Below are positions 38,641 to 48,362 of a stretch of 64,000 nucleotides of DNA, piece by piece. The notes beneath the pieces were generated by a model, which was not told the DNA's origin, did no database searches, and saw only the letters and a program-made list of their open reading frames with translations. The DNA comes from Deltaproteobacteria bacterium (lineage in GTDB: Bacteria; Desulfobacterota; Binatia; UBA9968; JAJDTQ01). A program made the position numbers and the translations under genes. The stretch spans positions 1 to 64,000 of the forward strand of contig JAPPNF010000171.1 in assembly GCA_028818755.1 (NCBI GenBank), given 5' to 3'. Each line of letters begins with the position of its first letter. The stretch's first letter is position 1.

Positions 38641-40356
38641 ATGCGGAAGCTCATGATAATGATGGCTGTGGGGTTCTCGTTGCAGGTTCTCAACGCGCAA
38701 GTTTGGGCAGCCCAACGCGTCGCACTTGTCGTCGGAAACGCAGCGTACGAGCACGCCCCTCGACTGGCCAACCCCCTCAACGACGCCAGCGACATCGGCG
38801 CAGCACTGGTCCGTCTGGGCTTCACGGTAACCAAGCTCGATAACGCCGACTACGACGGGATGCGCCGGGGGCTCAGGGCGTTCACGCGGGCGGCGGCGAC
38901 GGCGGAGGTCGCCCTGATCTTCTATGCCGGCCACGGTATCGAGATCGACGGACGCAACTTCCTGGTGCCCGTGGACGCGCGTCTGGCGAGCGACCAGGAT
39001 GTGGAATACGAGGCGGTGCCTTTGGATCTGGTGTCGCGGGCGGTGGAACGGGCCTCGGAACTACGGGTGGTGATCCTGGACGCCTGCCGGGAGAATCCGT
39101 TCGCCGTCGCAATGAGGCGGGCCGGTGCGACACGGTCGATCGGGCGCGGTCTGGCGCGGGTGGAGCCGGCAGGCGAGTTTCTAGTGGCGTATGCGGCGAA
39201 GGGCGGCTCGCTGGCCGCGGACGGCAAGGGCAGGAACAGCCCCTTCAGCACGGCGCTGCTGGCCCACCTAGAGGAGCCAGGGCTGGAGGTCGGGCTCATG
39301 TTCCGCAAGGTGCGCGATGCCGTGCTGGCCACTACCGGCGGACAACAGGAGCCTTTCGTCTACGGTTCCCTGTCGAGCAAGGGCGCATATCTGAAGGCTC
39401 CGCCGGAAGTACCTGGACCCACTCCTGCAACGTCCCGTGAAGCACCGCTGAAGCCCGGCCTCGTCTCGGTGCGGGCGGCTGCGGAGCAAGTGGCGGCAAA
39501 GCGCGTAGCGGCCGAGAAGGAACTGCTGTTTTGGGAATCGGTGAAGGACAGCAAGGATCGGGCCGAGATACAGGCTTACCTGACCCAGTTTCCCGGCGGG
39601 ACGTACGAAGCCTTGGCGCTGAACCGGCTCAAGCGGCTGTCGGACCGGGGAGCGAAAATGCGGGGTCGGGACGTGGAGGCGATGGAAAGGGCGCTCGGTC
39701 TTGAGCGAACGGAGCGGAAGCGCATTCAGACCGCGCTCTGGGCGAACGGCTTCGATCCTGGCGACCGAGACGGACTGTTCGGGCAACGCACGCGCGCGGC
39801 GATCAGGAAATGGCAGGCATCACGAGGCAAGGTCGAGACGGGGCATCTGGACACAGCGGCGGCGAAGACGCTGCTCGGGGTGGCACCGGACCTGTCCGGG
39901 GGCGTGTGGGCGGAAGCCAAGGGGAGTGGCTGTAAGGTGTGGAACGGCTTCCCTAAGCCCCCAGAGACGGTGAGCTGGACCGGAGCATGCGACGGGGGCA
40001 AGGCAACGGGTGATGGTCGGCTGGTCTGGAAGAATCCTGACGGAGAGTCGTATTACGAAGGCCGATACCGCCAAGGTCAGATGCATGGCCGTGGCACCTA
40101 TACTTGGTCCAGCGGCAGCCGGTACGAGGGTGAATGGAAGAATGGCGAGAAGCATGGCCGCGGCACCTATACTTTTTCCAGCGGCAACCGCTACGAAGGC
40201 GAATGGCGAGACGGAAAGATTCATGGCCCGGGGGTCGGGTACGACAAGTCTGGAAAGCTGCTCCAGACGGACAACGCCATCAACGGCTGTTTTGGTAGGC
40301 GTGATGGCTGGTGGTTTGTTTCGGGCAATACCGCGGAGGCCTGCGGGTTCAAATGA
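38641..40356 (+). CDS. Secreted caspase-family (C14) protease with peptidoglycan-binding domain and MORN repeats
   Basis: Signal peptide; [51 protein letters not shown] (His), [11 protein letters not shown] (Cys); PGB-like [31 protein letters not shown]; three MORN units ([51 protein letters not shown]). Confidence 0.9.
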   Translation: MRKLMIMMAVGFSLQVLNAQVWAAQRVALVVGNAAYEHAPRLANPLNDASDIGAALVRLGFTVTKLDNADYDGMRRGLRAFTRAAATAEVALIFYAGHGIEIDGRNFLVPVDARLASDQDVEYEAVPLDLVSRAVERASELRVVILDACRENPFAVAMRRAGATRSIGRGLARVEPAGEFLVAYAAKGGSLAADGKGRNSPFSTALLAHLEEPGLEVGLMFRKVRDAVLATTGGQQEPFVYGSLSSKGAYLKAPPEVPGPTPATSREAPLKPGLVSVRAAAEQVAAKRVAAEKELLFWESVKDSKDRAEIQAYLTQFPGGTYEALALNRLKRLSDRGAKMRGRDVEAMERALGLERTERKRIQTALWANGFDPGDRDGLFGQRTRAAIRKWQASRGKVETGHLDTAAAKTLLGVAPDLSGGVWAEAKGSGCKVWNGFPKPPETVSWTGACDGGKATGDGRLVWKNPDGESYYEGRYRQGQMHGRGTYTWSSGSRYEGEWKNGEKHGRGTYTFSSGNRYEGEWRDGKIHGPGVGYDKSGKLLQTDNAINGCFGRRDGWWFVSGNTAEACGFK

Positions 40357-40544
40357 GCTATGCTTGATCCGCGACCCCCGAAAGCTGGCTGATCCAGCAG
40401 ATGCAGTACGACCTTTGGCACGCGCAGAATGACCGCAAGCCGGTCGAGGTCGGGAGGTTCGCCACCGCCTGACCGCCGGGCGCCCGTTACACCAGCCCGA
40501 CAGGAACAGCATTGACATCGTCGTCCAAGGGCACGGCTGGAGCA

Positions 40545-40622
40545 TTTCATCAGCGAGCAGCCGGAAAGCTTCCAATTCGTCCCGGCGGAAATTCTGCTGA
40601 TCGCTCTTGGCGAGAGAGCGCG
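40545..40622 (-). pseudogene. Fragment of a RelE-family (COG4737-like) toxin C-terminus
   Basis: Minus-strand LAKSDQQNFRRDELEAFRLLADEML resembles the AKxxxxNixxxELeALrxLAxelL tail of RelE-like toxins; no intact ORF. Confidence 0.4.
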
Positions 40623-40675
40623 CCGCAGAGAGAGAGTACCGCGAAGCAGCCTCGGCGGTCACGAAGCAGGAGGGC
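40607..40675 (+). pseudogene. C-terminal scrap of a third copy of the amidohydrolase at 32389/33934
   Basis: [17 protein letters not shown] vs paralogue 1 MERERAAEESYREAAATAAR and paralogue 2 RLQAAEHEYREAAPMPRK. Confidence 0.45.
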
Positions 40676-41156
40676 GTGCGGCAGCGTCGGCGATGCTCGG
40701 CACATCTATGTCGAAGTGAAGCACATCTTCCCGCCTGCCGAGCTTGGAGTAGAGCGCGACCGCCGGTTCGTCCACGGGGTCGGCCTGCACGATGACCATC
40801 CAAGCCCCGCGTTCGGCCGCCAACTCCTGGAGATGGCGGATCATGCAAGTCGCGACGCCCTGGCGCCGGTTCTCGGCGCGGACCGCGAGATCGTAGATGT
40901 AGATCTCGCTGCGCGCCTGCTCGAATTTTTGCAGTTCATAGGCGGTAAGCGCTCCTGTCAGCCGGTCCTCGGCATCGAACGCTGCCAGCGCGATGAAGTG
41001 GTCCTTCGCCAGCAACCGCTCGATATAGTCATCGTCCGGCTGACGGGCGCGATAAGTCTCCGGCTGTTCAAATGCATCGCCGAACAAGTCGAGCAAACGC
41101 CGAAAGAGCACCGCATCGCCGCTGGCCAGGTTTCGCACACGGGTCTTGTTGGTCAT
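40659..41156 (-). CDS. GNAT acetyltransferase resembling aminoglycoside 3-N-acetyltransferase AAC(3)-I
   Basis: [56 protein letters not shown]...[29 protein letters not shown] closely follows the AAC(3)-I pattern (FIALAAFD...[16 protein letters not shown]...RRQGIAT...VQAD..DDPAVALYTKLG.REEVMHFDID). Confidence 0.8.
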   Translation of the reverse strand: MTNKTRVRNLASGDAVLFRRLLDLFGDAFEQPETYRARQPDDDYIERLLAKDHFIALAAFDAEDRLTGALTAYELQKFEQARSEIYIYDLAVRAENRRQGVATCMIRHLQELAAERGAWMVIVQADPVDEPAVALYSKLGRREDVLHFDIDVPSIADAAARPPAS

Positions 41157-41268
41157 GTCGTCCCTCACTGGTTGCCGTCGGAAAGAGTGACCGCGCGAGC
41201 GGGTTGTCCATCGCGCTCGGCGACGGAGACCGGCCAAGCGCGGGGGAGTCAAAAGGCCTGACGCTCGC

Positions 41269-43413
41269 TTACCCCGGCCGTGCCTCCGCGGCCGCGATTT
41301 CCGAATCGAGCAGCACGCCGCACCCGGGGCAGTACCAACGCTGGAACTCGTATTGGTCCACTAGCAGATCCATCAGGGGACCGGCCTCGGTGGGCGGAGC
41401 CGCACCGAGGGAGCAGGCTTCCCGCCAGTCGCGGTCGCTCTCGCACAGGATATGGCCGCACCGGGCGCATTGGACCCAGGTGCGTTCGCCGAGGTCACAC
41501 AGAACGAGGGACTCCTGGAGAGGATGGCGGACGGCGCCCGTTCCCGTGACGAGAGGCTCGGCAGCGGCCGTCGCGCGAGTGACTGCCGCCTGCCGCTCGC
41601 GCTTCAGGGACTCGCGCTTCGCCCGGGTGGCGTCGTCGTCTACGCCGGCACCCTCCGCGAACACGACGCCGTAGATGGACTCCGCTGCTTCCCGCGACAC
41701 CAGGCCGTCCACCATATCCTGGGCCACGCTCTGCGGTTCCCGCTCCAACGGGTCGCCGTAGCCGCCGCCGTTGGCGCAGCGCAGGTAGAGCAGGTCGTCG
41801 GCGCTCAGGCGCAAGTCGCGGTAGCCCAGCAGGTTGTGAGTGCCGCCGGCTTCTTCCAACTCGTCAGGAAGCGTCTTGTTGGCCACGGCTTGGCGCACGT
41901 CGCTGTCCTCCACGTGCACCAGGATACTGGGGGCGCCGGGGTGTCCTCCATAGATGCCGAACCCCGAGTTCCTGAGGCCGGCTACACCCAGGGCGACGAT
42001 CTGGAGCTTCGCCTCCGGGGCGTCGTGGGTCATGAGGAGGGACTCCTCGCCCGCGCCGCCGCGGAACTTGCCCGCGCCGGCGCCGTCCTGGAGGTGGCGC
42101 CTGTAGAGGTACAGCAGCGGGAAGTTGGCCTCCACCCACTCGACGTTGTGCACGGTGGAGGGCCGGCCCATCTCGATGCCGGCGGTGTTGATGCCGTCGC
42201 CCCAGGAGCGCGCGCCGATGCCGCCCAGTCCCACCAGGGTCGATACGTAGTAGCCGCCGGTCTGGTTGACCCCGGCGTGCCGCGCCAGGCGGGTGCCCAG
42301 GGTCTGGGCGGTGACCTCCCTGGACCACTTCTCGCTGGTGCCGATCATCTGGATCAGCGTGCTGCCGGCCAGGAAACGGGCCACCGCACCGCCGGAGGTA
42401 GTGTTGAGCGACACCGGCGCCGGATAGGTGGGGTTCACGATGGTGCCTTCGGGGGCGATGACCTCCATGACGCGGAACAGGCCGTGGTTCTTGGGCAGGT
42501 CGTAGCCCAGGGTCTGGAGCAGCGACTCGAAGCACGCGCCCACGGTGGCGTGATAGGGGAGGTTGATGCCCACCGGGGCCTGCCGGTCGGTGCCGGTGAA
42601 GTCGAAGGTCAGGAGGTCCCGCTCCTTGGTGAGTTGTACCTGCATATTCCACAGTTTATCGCCGGCTTCGATGTTGCCCTGGGCGCGCCAGACCCCGTCT
42701 GGCACCTCCAGGAGGCGCCGGCGCAACAGGCTGGCGGTGTGGTCCAGCATCTCGTTGGTAACCTTCTCCATGAGCTCGACGCCGTAGTGCCGGTAGAGCT
42801 CCTGCATCCTGGCACGCCCCACGTTGTTGGCGGCGATCTCGCACTTGAAGTCCAGGCCCACCATCACCGGCTGCCGGGTCATGTTGGTGATGGTGTCGAA
42901 CACGTCCCGGCGGATCTTGCCGCGCTCGATGAGCTTGAGGCCGGGGATGCGGATGCCTTCGTGGCAGATCTCGGTGGCGCCCGGAGAATTCCCGCCCGGG
43001 GACATGGCGCCGACGTCGGCCACGTGCACGAAGGTGGCGCTCCAGCCGATCAGCCGCTCGTCCACGTGGATCGGCGAGACCACGTACATGTCCGGCTGGT
43101 GGATGGCTGCCAAGTAGGGGTCGTTGATCAGGAACATGTCGTCGGGGAAGATGCCGCCCTCGTCGGTGAAGCGCTCGATGATGCGGCGCACCGCCACGCC
43201 GGCGCAGCCCACGTGCCAGGCCATGGCGTCGCCCGCGCACAGGACGTCGCCGTTGGGCTGGTAGAGGCCGGCGAGGTAGTCGCGCATCTGGGTGGTGTTG
43301 ACGGTGCCTCCGACCCGCTCCAGCGTGGTGCCGATCTCCTGGGTGATCTGGTAGAGCCGGTGCGAGAGGATCTCGAAGGTGACCGGATCGACGGACAGCT
43401 TGGGTTCAGCCAT
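41269..43413 (-). CDS. hyuB: Hydantoinase B/oxoprolinase-type subunit with C-terminal Zn-ribbon (acetone carboxylase gamma-like) extension
   Basis: [72 protein letters not shown]; tail [19 protein letters not shown]...[15 protein letters not shown]. Confidence 0.9.
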   Translation of the reverse strand: MAEPKLSVDPVTFEILSHRLYQITQEIGTTLERVGGTVNTTQMRDYLAGLYQPNGDVLCAGDAMAWHVGCAGVAVRRIIERFTDEGGIFPDDMFLINDPYLAAIHQPDMYVVSPIHVDERLIGWSATFVHVADVGAMSPGGNSPGATEICHEGIRIPGLKLIERGKIRRDVFDTITNMTRQPVMVGLDFKCEIAANNVGRARMQELYRHYGVELMEKVTNEMLDHTASLLRRRLLEVPDGVWRAQGNIEAGDKLWNMQVQLTKERDLLTFDFTGTDRQAPVGINLPYHATVGACFESLLQTLGYDLPKNHGLFRVMEVIAPEGTIVNPTYPAPVSLNTTSGGAVARFLAGSTLIQMIGTSEKWSREVTAQTLGTRLARHAGVNQTGGYYVSTLVGLGGIGARSWGDGINTAGIEMGRPSTVHNVEWVEANFPLLYLYRRHLQDGAGAGKFRGGAGEESLLMTHDAPEAKLQIVALGVAGLRNSGFGIYGGHPGAPSILVHVEDSDVRQAVANKTLPDELEEAGGTHNLLGYRDLRLSADDLLYLRCANGGGYGDPLEREPQSVAQDMVDGLVSREAAESIYGVVFAEGAGVDDDATRAKRESLKRERQAAVTRATAAAEPLVTGTGAVRHPLQESLVLCDLGERTWVQCARCGHILCESDRDWREACSLGAAPPTEAGPLMDLLVDQYEFQRWYCPGCGVLLDSEIAAAEARPG

Positions 43414-43445
43414 GGAATGCTCCTTGTTCACGGCGTCGGGCGGAG

Positions 43446-43505
43446 CCCTTCGACTTCGCTCGCCCTTCGACAAGCTCAGGACTCGCTACGCTCAGGGCGA
43501 ACGGG
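43446..43505. repeat. REP-like repeat between hyuA and hyuB
   Basis: CCCTTCGACTTCGCTCGCCCTTCGACAAGCTCAGGACTCGCTACGCTCAGGGCGAACGGG. Confidence 0.75.
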
Positions 43506-43530
43506 AAAGGCTTCCGTTGCACCCGCATGC

Positions 43531-45633
43531 TCATACCTGCACGTGCATCCTGATGTTGCGGTACTCGTCCATCACCGCGGTGTCGCCCGGGCCGACGACG
43601 ATGGTGGTCACCGGGCTCTCGATGATCGCCGCGCCCCGGATCTCCATCCCCGGCTTGACCCGCTCGAAGTCGTAGATGTCCGCGGGAAGGAAGTCCCGTT
43701 CCTGCTCGAAGTAGGCGTCACGCTTCCCCTTGCGGGCGTCGCCGGGGTCCGCGGTGCCCATGGGGTAGCGCTTGATGTTGGGGTGCTGGATCTTGCCCAC
43801 CGCGCGCAGCCGGAAGGTGATGATCTCCTTGCCCGCCTCCCGGTAACCCGACCCCGGGCCGTAGGACTTCTCGTACAGCTCGTCGAAGGCCTGGTCGAGC
43901 CACTGGAAGTCCTCCATGCCCAGCTCGGCGGTCCCCGGTGGCAGCTCGGCGTTGAGCTCGTGGCACTGGAAGCGGTAGCGCATGTCCAGGCTGCGGATGA
44001 CGGCGATCTCCTCGCCCGCGAACCCCATCTTCTCGAGGTCCAGGCGGGCCTTGTCCAGGAGCCCCGCGAAGGTGGCGTTGACGACCTTGGGGTCCGGCGG
44101 ATACACCAGCCGCTCCGCCTTGCCGTACTCGAACACCACGTCCGAGGCCAACAGGCCCAGGCCGCCATGGACCGACGACGTCATGGGCACCACCACCTCC
44201 CGGATCCCCAACTCGGCGGCGTACCGGCCGCAGTGCACCGGCCCGGCCCCGCCCTCCACGAACAGCACGAAGTTCCGGGGATCGTGGCCGCGCTCCACCG
44301 TTGCCCGGCGGATCAGGTCGGCCATCTGCGCGTTGGTAATGCGATAGAGCCCGCTGGCCGCCTCGGTGAGGTTCATACCCAAGGGCTCCGCCACCTTCTC
44401 CCGGATCGCCCGCTCCGCCGCCGCCCGGTCCAGCCGCATGCGTCCGCCCAGGAAATAGTCGGGGTTCAGGTACCCCAGCACCAAGTCGACATCCGAGACC
44501 GTGGGCTCGGTGCCGCCCAGACCGTAGCTCGCCGGCCCCGGCTTGGCGCCCGCGCCTTGGGGCCCCACCTTCATGAGCCCCTTCTCCTCGTCCACCCAAC
44601 CGATGCTGCCGCCCCCCGCGCCGATGGACTCCACCCAGATCTTGGTGGCCAGCACGGCGTGGCGCAGGATCACCGGGCTGTAGTTCTTCTCGATGCGCCC
44701 GTCCCGCACCAGCCCCACCTTGAAGGTGGTCCCGCCCATGTCGGTGACCAGGATGTTGGGCTCGTCGATCTTGTCGCAGAAGTACTGCCCCCCCACCACC
44801 CCTGCCGCCGGCCCGGACTCCACCAGGCCCACACCCCGGCGCACGCACGCGTCGCTGTCGAGCACGCCGCCGTAGGCCTGCATGATGAGCGGAGCGTTGT
44901 GCAGCCCCTTGGCCGACAGGGATTCGCGCAGGTTGGACAGGTACGACGAGATGGTGGGACCGATGTACGAATTGAAGATGGTGGTGATGGTGCGTTCGTA
45001 CTCGCCGAGGTAGGGCGCCACCTCCGAGGAAAGGCTCACGAACAGGTCGGGATGCCGCTTCCTGATCAACTCCTCCAGGGCCCTTTCGTGGCTGTCGTTG
45101 GCAATGGACCACAGGAGCGAGACCGCCACCGCGGTCACGCCCTCGGCCACCAGCCGGTCCACCACGGCCGCCGCCTCGTCGAGGTCCAGCTCCACCACCA
45201 CCGCGCCCTTGTAGTCGACGCGCTCCTTCACCTCCCCTATCAACGTGCGCGGTACCAGAGGGTCCGGCTTGGTCAAGGCGTAGAAATGGGCGGTCTCGGC
45301 CTCGGTGAGCCCCTCGGTCATGCGACCGCGCATCATGTAGATGCTGTCGGCGAAGCCCTTTGTGGTTATGAGCCCGGTCTTCGCCCCCGAGCGGGTAAGC
45401 AAGGTGTTGTCACCCACCGTGCAGCCATGGAAGAACAGCTTGGCGGTGTGCAGCAGCGCCTCCTCGCCGGTCATGCCCAGGTGCTCCGCGGCGTTGCGTA
45501 CCGCGTTAAGAACCCCCAGCGCGAAGTTGTCCGGCGTGGACAACGACTTGCCCACCGTCAGCTCGCCGGCCTCGTCCACCACCACGCAGTCGGTGAACGT
45601 GCCGCCGATATCTACCCCGAGGTTGTACTCCAT
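43531..45633 (-). CDS. hyuA: Hydantoinase A/5-oxoprolinase-type ATP-binding subunit
   Basis: MEYNLGVDIGGTFTDCVVVDEAG, VTDMGGTTFKVGLVRDGR, ESIGAGGGSIGWVDEEKGLMKVGPQGAGAKPGPASYGLGG. Confidence 0.93.
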   Translation of the reverse strand: MEYNLGVDIGGTFTDCVVVDEAGELTVGKSLSTPDNFALGVLNAVRNAAEHLGMTGEEALLHTAKLFFHGCTVGDNTLLTRSGAKTGLITTKGFADSIYMMRGRMTEGLTEAETAHFYALTKPDPLVPRTLIGEVKERVDYKGAVVVELDLDEAAAVVDRLVAEGVTAVAVSLLWSIANDSHERALEELIRKRHPDLFVSLSSEVAPYLGEYERTITTIFNSYIGPTISSYLSNLRESLSAKGLHNAPLIMQAYGGVLDSDACVRRGVGLVESGPAAGVVGGQYFCDKIDEPNILVTDMGGTTFKVGLVRDGRIEKNYSPVILRHAVLATKIWVESIGAGGGSIGWVDEEKGLMKVGPQGAGAKPGPASYGLGGTEPTVSDVDLVLGYLNPDYFLGGRMRLDRAAAERAIREKVAEPLGMNLTEAASGLYRITNAQMADLIRRATVERGHDPRNFVLFVEGGAGPVHCGRYAAELGIREVVVPMTSSVHGGLGLLASDVVFEYGKAERLVYPPDPKVVNATFAGLLDKARLDLEKMGFAGEEIAVIRSLDMRYRFQCHELNAELPPGTAELGMEDFQWLDQAFDELYEKSYGPGSGYREAGKEIITFRLRAVGKIQHPNIKRYPMGTADPGDARKGKRDAYFEQERDFLPADIYDFERVKPGMEIRGAAIIESPVTTIVVGPGDTAVMDEYRNIRMHVQV

Positions 45634-45673
45634 ATGGTTCTCCATGACGTATGGAACTCTGATTGGTTGTGAT

Positions 45674-45728
45674 GGCGCCCTTCGACTTCGCCTGTCCTGA
45701 GCTTGTCGAAGGGCTCAGGACGAACGGG
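45674..45728. repeat. REP-like repeat between the nitrilase-family gene and hyuA
   Basis: GGCGCCCTTCGACTTCGCCTGTCCTGAGCTTGTCGAAGGGCTCAGGACGAACGG. Confidence 0.75.
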
Positions 45729-45766
45729 ACCTCTGTTGGTGGCAGGCTCGCGCACGGGCCGCCCGC

Positions 45767-46609
45767 TCACCTCCTGATCGCCGCGTACTCGTCGGGTCTC
45801 CGGTCCGTGAAGAAGATCCAGTTCTTGCGCTGGCTCTCCAGCAGGTCGAGGTCCAGGTCCGCCCACACCACGTCTTCCTCGGTGGCGCTGGCGTGCGCGA
45901 CGATCTCGCCGCGCGGGTTGATGATCAGGCTCTCGCCGAAATAGAACTCCGGCGCCCCGCCCCGGTCCACGCCCACCCGGTTGGGCGCCGCCACGTACAT
46001 TACGTTCTCCACCGCCCGTGCGCACAGCAGCATCTCCCAGCGCGAGCGCGCCCTCTGGGTGCTGGTCACCGGCACGCACAACAACTCCGCGCCGTTCAGC
46101 GCGGCGCACCGGGCCGGTTCCGGAAGGTTGCGGTCATAGCAGATGTTGAGGCCGAGCTTGACGCCCAGGTCGGTCTGCACCACCGGGAAGCCCAGGTCCC
46201 CCGGCGCGAAGTAATACTCCTCGCTGCCGCTGGTCCCCACCAGCCGCCCCAGGCCGCTGGGGATCGTGTTCTTGCGGTACTTGGTGAGCCGCTCTCCGTC
46301 CCGGCCGAACACCACCGCGCTGTTGTAGTAGTGGTCCCCTTCCCGCTCGAAGAACGGGTAGACCACCGACAGGCCCGCCTCCCGCGCGATGTTCCGGGCC
46401 TCCGTCACCGACGGACCGTCCTCGGACTCGGCCAGCCGGAAGAACTCCGGGTCGTTGGTGAACGCGGGGTAGATGGTGCTGGCGACCTCGTGAAAGCAGA
46501 CCATGTCCGCGCCCGCCTCGGCGGCGCGCCGCGCCAGCCGACGCACCGCGGCGATGTTCTCCCGCCAATCCACGTTCCCGCTGAACTGTGCGACTGCCAC
46601 CCGCGGCAT
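45767..46609 (-). CDS. Carbon-nitrogen hydrolase (nitrilase superfamily)
   Basis: Glu in CFHEV, Lys in KYRKNTIPS, Cys in GLNICYDRNLPE; start MPRVAVAQFSGNVDWREN. Confidence 0.9.
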   Translation of the reverse strand: MPRVAVAQFSGNVDWRENIAAVRRLARRAAEAGADMVCFHEVASTIYPAFTNDPEFFRLAESEDGPSVTEARNIAREAGLSVVYPFFEREGDHYYNSAVVFGRDGERLTKYRKNTIPSGLGRLVGTSGSEEYYFAPGDLGFPVVQTDLGVKLGLNICYDRNLPEPARCAALNGAELLCVPVTSTQRARSRWEMLLCARAVENVMYVAAPNRVGVDRGGAPEFYFGESLIINPRGEIVAHASATEEDVVWADLDLDLLESQRKNWIFFTDRRPDEYAAIRR

Positions 46610-46611
46610 GG

Positions 46612-48063
46612 TTACCTCCCCGCCGGAAGGTCCGGCGTCTTCTTGTACCATCCCGCGGCCCGCTCGTAGGCATGGCCGACCCGCAGGACCGTCTCCTCGT
46701 CGAAGGGCCTGCCGACGATCTGCATGCCGATGGGCAGGCCCGAGGCGGAAAAGCCGCAGCACACGCTGAGGGCCGGCAGCCCGGTCTGGTTGAACGGAAT
46801 CGTGCACAGCGTGAAAAGGTTGCCGCGGCGGTCCGAGAGCCTCACCTCCCGGCCGTCGATGCGGGCGGAGCCCCGGTCCAGCTCCTCGATGGTGGGCGCG
46901 GGAAACGAAATCGTGGGCACCACCATGACCCGGACGCGCTCGAAGGCCCGCTCGAATCCCTCGTAGATGAGCCGCCGCACCCGGTGCGCGGTGTTGACGG
47001 CGCTGCCGGATATGAGCAGCGAGCCGATGAGGTTTCTCAGCATTCCGGGACTGTAGTCCCGGGGCCGGGTACGCAGGTAACGATCGTGGTCCGGCATGTC
47101 CTCCACCCGGGCGATGCAGACCTGCACCGCCGGCAGAAGTTCCATGTGCGGGATCTCCACCTCCTCGGTCTCCACGCCCAGGGAGCCCAGGAACCGCACC
47201 GCCTCGTCGAATACCTGCCGGACCTCGTCGAACATCAACGCGTCGAAATAGCCCCGGACCAGGCCGACCCGAAGCCCGTCCGCCCCGCCGGACAGGCCGC
47301 GCGTGTAGTCCGGCATGGGCACCTCGGCGCAGTACGGATCCCGCGGATCCGCTCCCGCGATGCAGTTGAGGACCAAGGCGCAGTCCTCGACGGTCTTGGC
47401 CAGAACGCCGAAGTGGTTGATGGAGCCCGGTCCCGTGCCGGGCACCCCGCCGGACAGGCTCACGCGCCCGTGGGTGGCCTTCAGGCCGGCGATGCCGCAA
47501 AGAGCCGCGGGGTTGCGGACCGACCCGGCGCTGTCCGTGCCGATGGACGCCAGGCCCAGGCTCGCCGCCACCGCCGCGGCCGAGCCGCCGCTCGAACCGC
47601 CCGTGGCCCGGGTCACGTCCCAGGGATTGCGACTCGGGCCGTAGAACACGTTGTTGGTATGGCTCGACTTGGCCCACTCGTGCATGTGGGTCTTGCCCAG
47701 GATCACCGCGCCCGCCTCCCTGAGCCTGCTCACCACGGTCGCATCATGGTCGGGCTTCCAGTCGGAAAGGGTCTTCGACCCCGCGGTGGTGCGCACGCCC
47801 GCGACCGCGATGTTGTCCTTGATGGAGATGGGAATCCCGTGAAGCGGCCCGCGGTATTGCCCGGCGGCGATTTCCCGGTGCGCCTGCTCGGCCGCGGCAA
47901 ACGCCTGGTCCTTCATCACCATGGCGTAGGCATTCAGGACCGGATTCAACCGCTCGATGCGGGCCAGCACGAGCCTGGTCAATGCCACCGGCGACTGTGC
48001 CCCGCTGCTGATCTCGCGCGAGAGTTGAGAGATCGTGAGCTTTTCGAGCTCGCGCTCGTCCAT
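46612..48063 (-). CDS. Amidase signature family protein
   Basis: GIPISIKDNIAVAG, TGGSSGGSAAAVAASLGLASIGTDSAGSVRNPAALCGIAGLK. Confidence 0.92.
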   Translation of the reverse strand: MDERELEKLTISQLSREISSGAQSPVALTRLVLARIERLNPVLNAYAMVMKDQAFAAAEQAHREIAAGQYRGPLHGIPISIKDNIAVAGVRTTAGSKTLSDWKPDHDATVVSRLREAGAVILGKTHMHEWAKSSHTNNVFYGPSRNPWDVTRATGGSSGGSAAAVAASLGLASIGTDSAGSVRNPAALCGIAGLKATHGRVSLSGGVPGTGPGSINHFGVLAKTVEDCALVLNCIAGADPRDPYCAEVPMPDYTRGLSGGADGLRVGLVRGYFDALMFDEVRQVFDEAVRFLGSLGVETEEVEIPHMELLPAVQVCIARVEDMPDHDRYLRTRPRDYSPGMLRNLIGSLLISGSAVNTAHRVRRLIYEGFERAFERVRVMVVPTISFPAPTIEELDRGSARIDGREVRLSDRRGNLFTLCTIPFNQTGLPALSVCCGFSASGLPIGMQIVGRPFDEETVLRVGHAYERAAGWYKKTPDLPAGR

Positions 48064-48362
48064 TCCGGTCACTCCATCGGAACTTGCAGACCCTGCTACG
48101 GCCACTAAGTGCCTATACGCGGGAGCCCCGATGGAAATCAAGCCCGCACCTCGGTCTCGCTGCGTTGCCGTGCGTTTGCCGGTTGCGGTATCGGGCGATT
48201 GCCGGGTGGCAAGGCGTGCAAATGCCGGACTGTCCGGCTAGTGCATGCGGTGAGGCTGTAGGTGACACCGTCATGATTGACACGTTGCCGTCGTCTTTGA
48301 GAGAGTCGTCCGGTCACTGACGGCTACCGGGCAGGCCGGCCAAGCACAGGAGCATATAGTCC

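Noticed and set aside
41452-45672. 1406-aa plus-strand ORF
   Set aside because: Lies antisense to hyuA and hyuB, which have clear family motifs; composition (His/Val/Gly/Arg-rich) is typical of mirror ORFs in high-GC DNA.
46610-47677. N-terminal extension of the nitrilase ORF (to 47677)
   Set aside because: Out-of-frame read of the amidase gene; nitrilase starts at MPRVAVAQF (46609).
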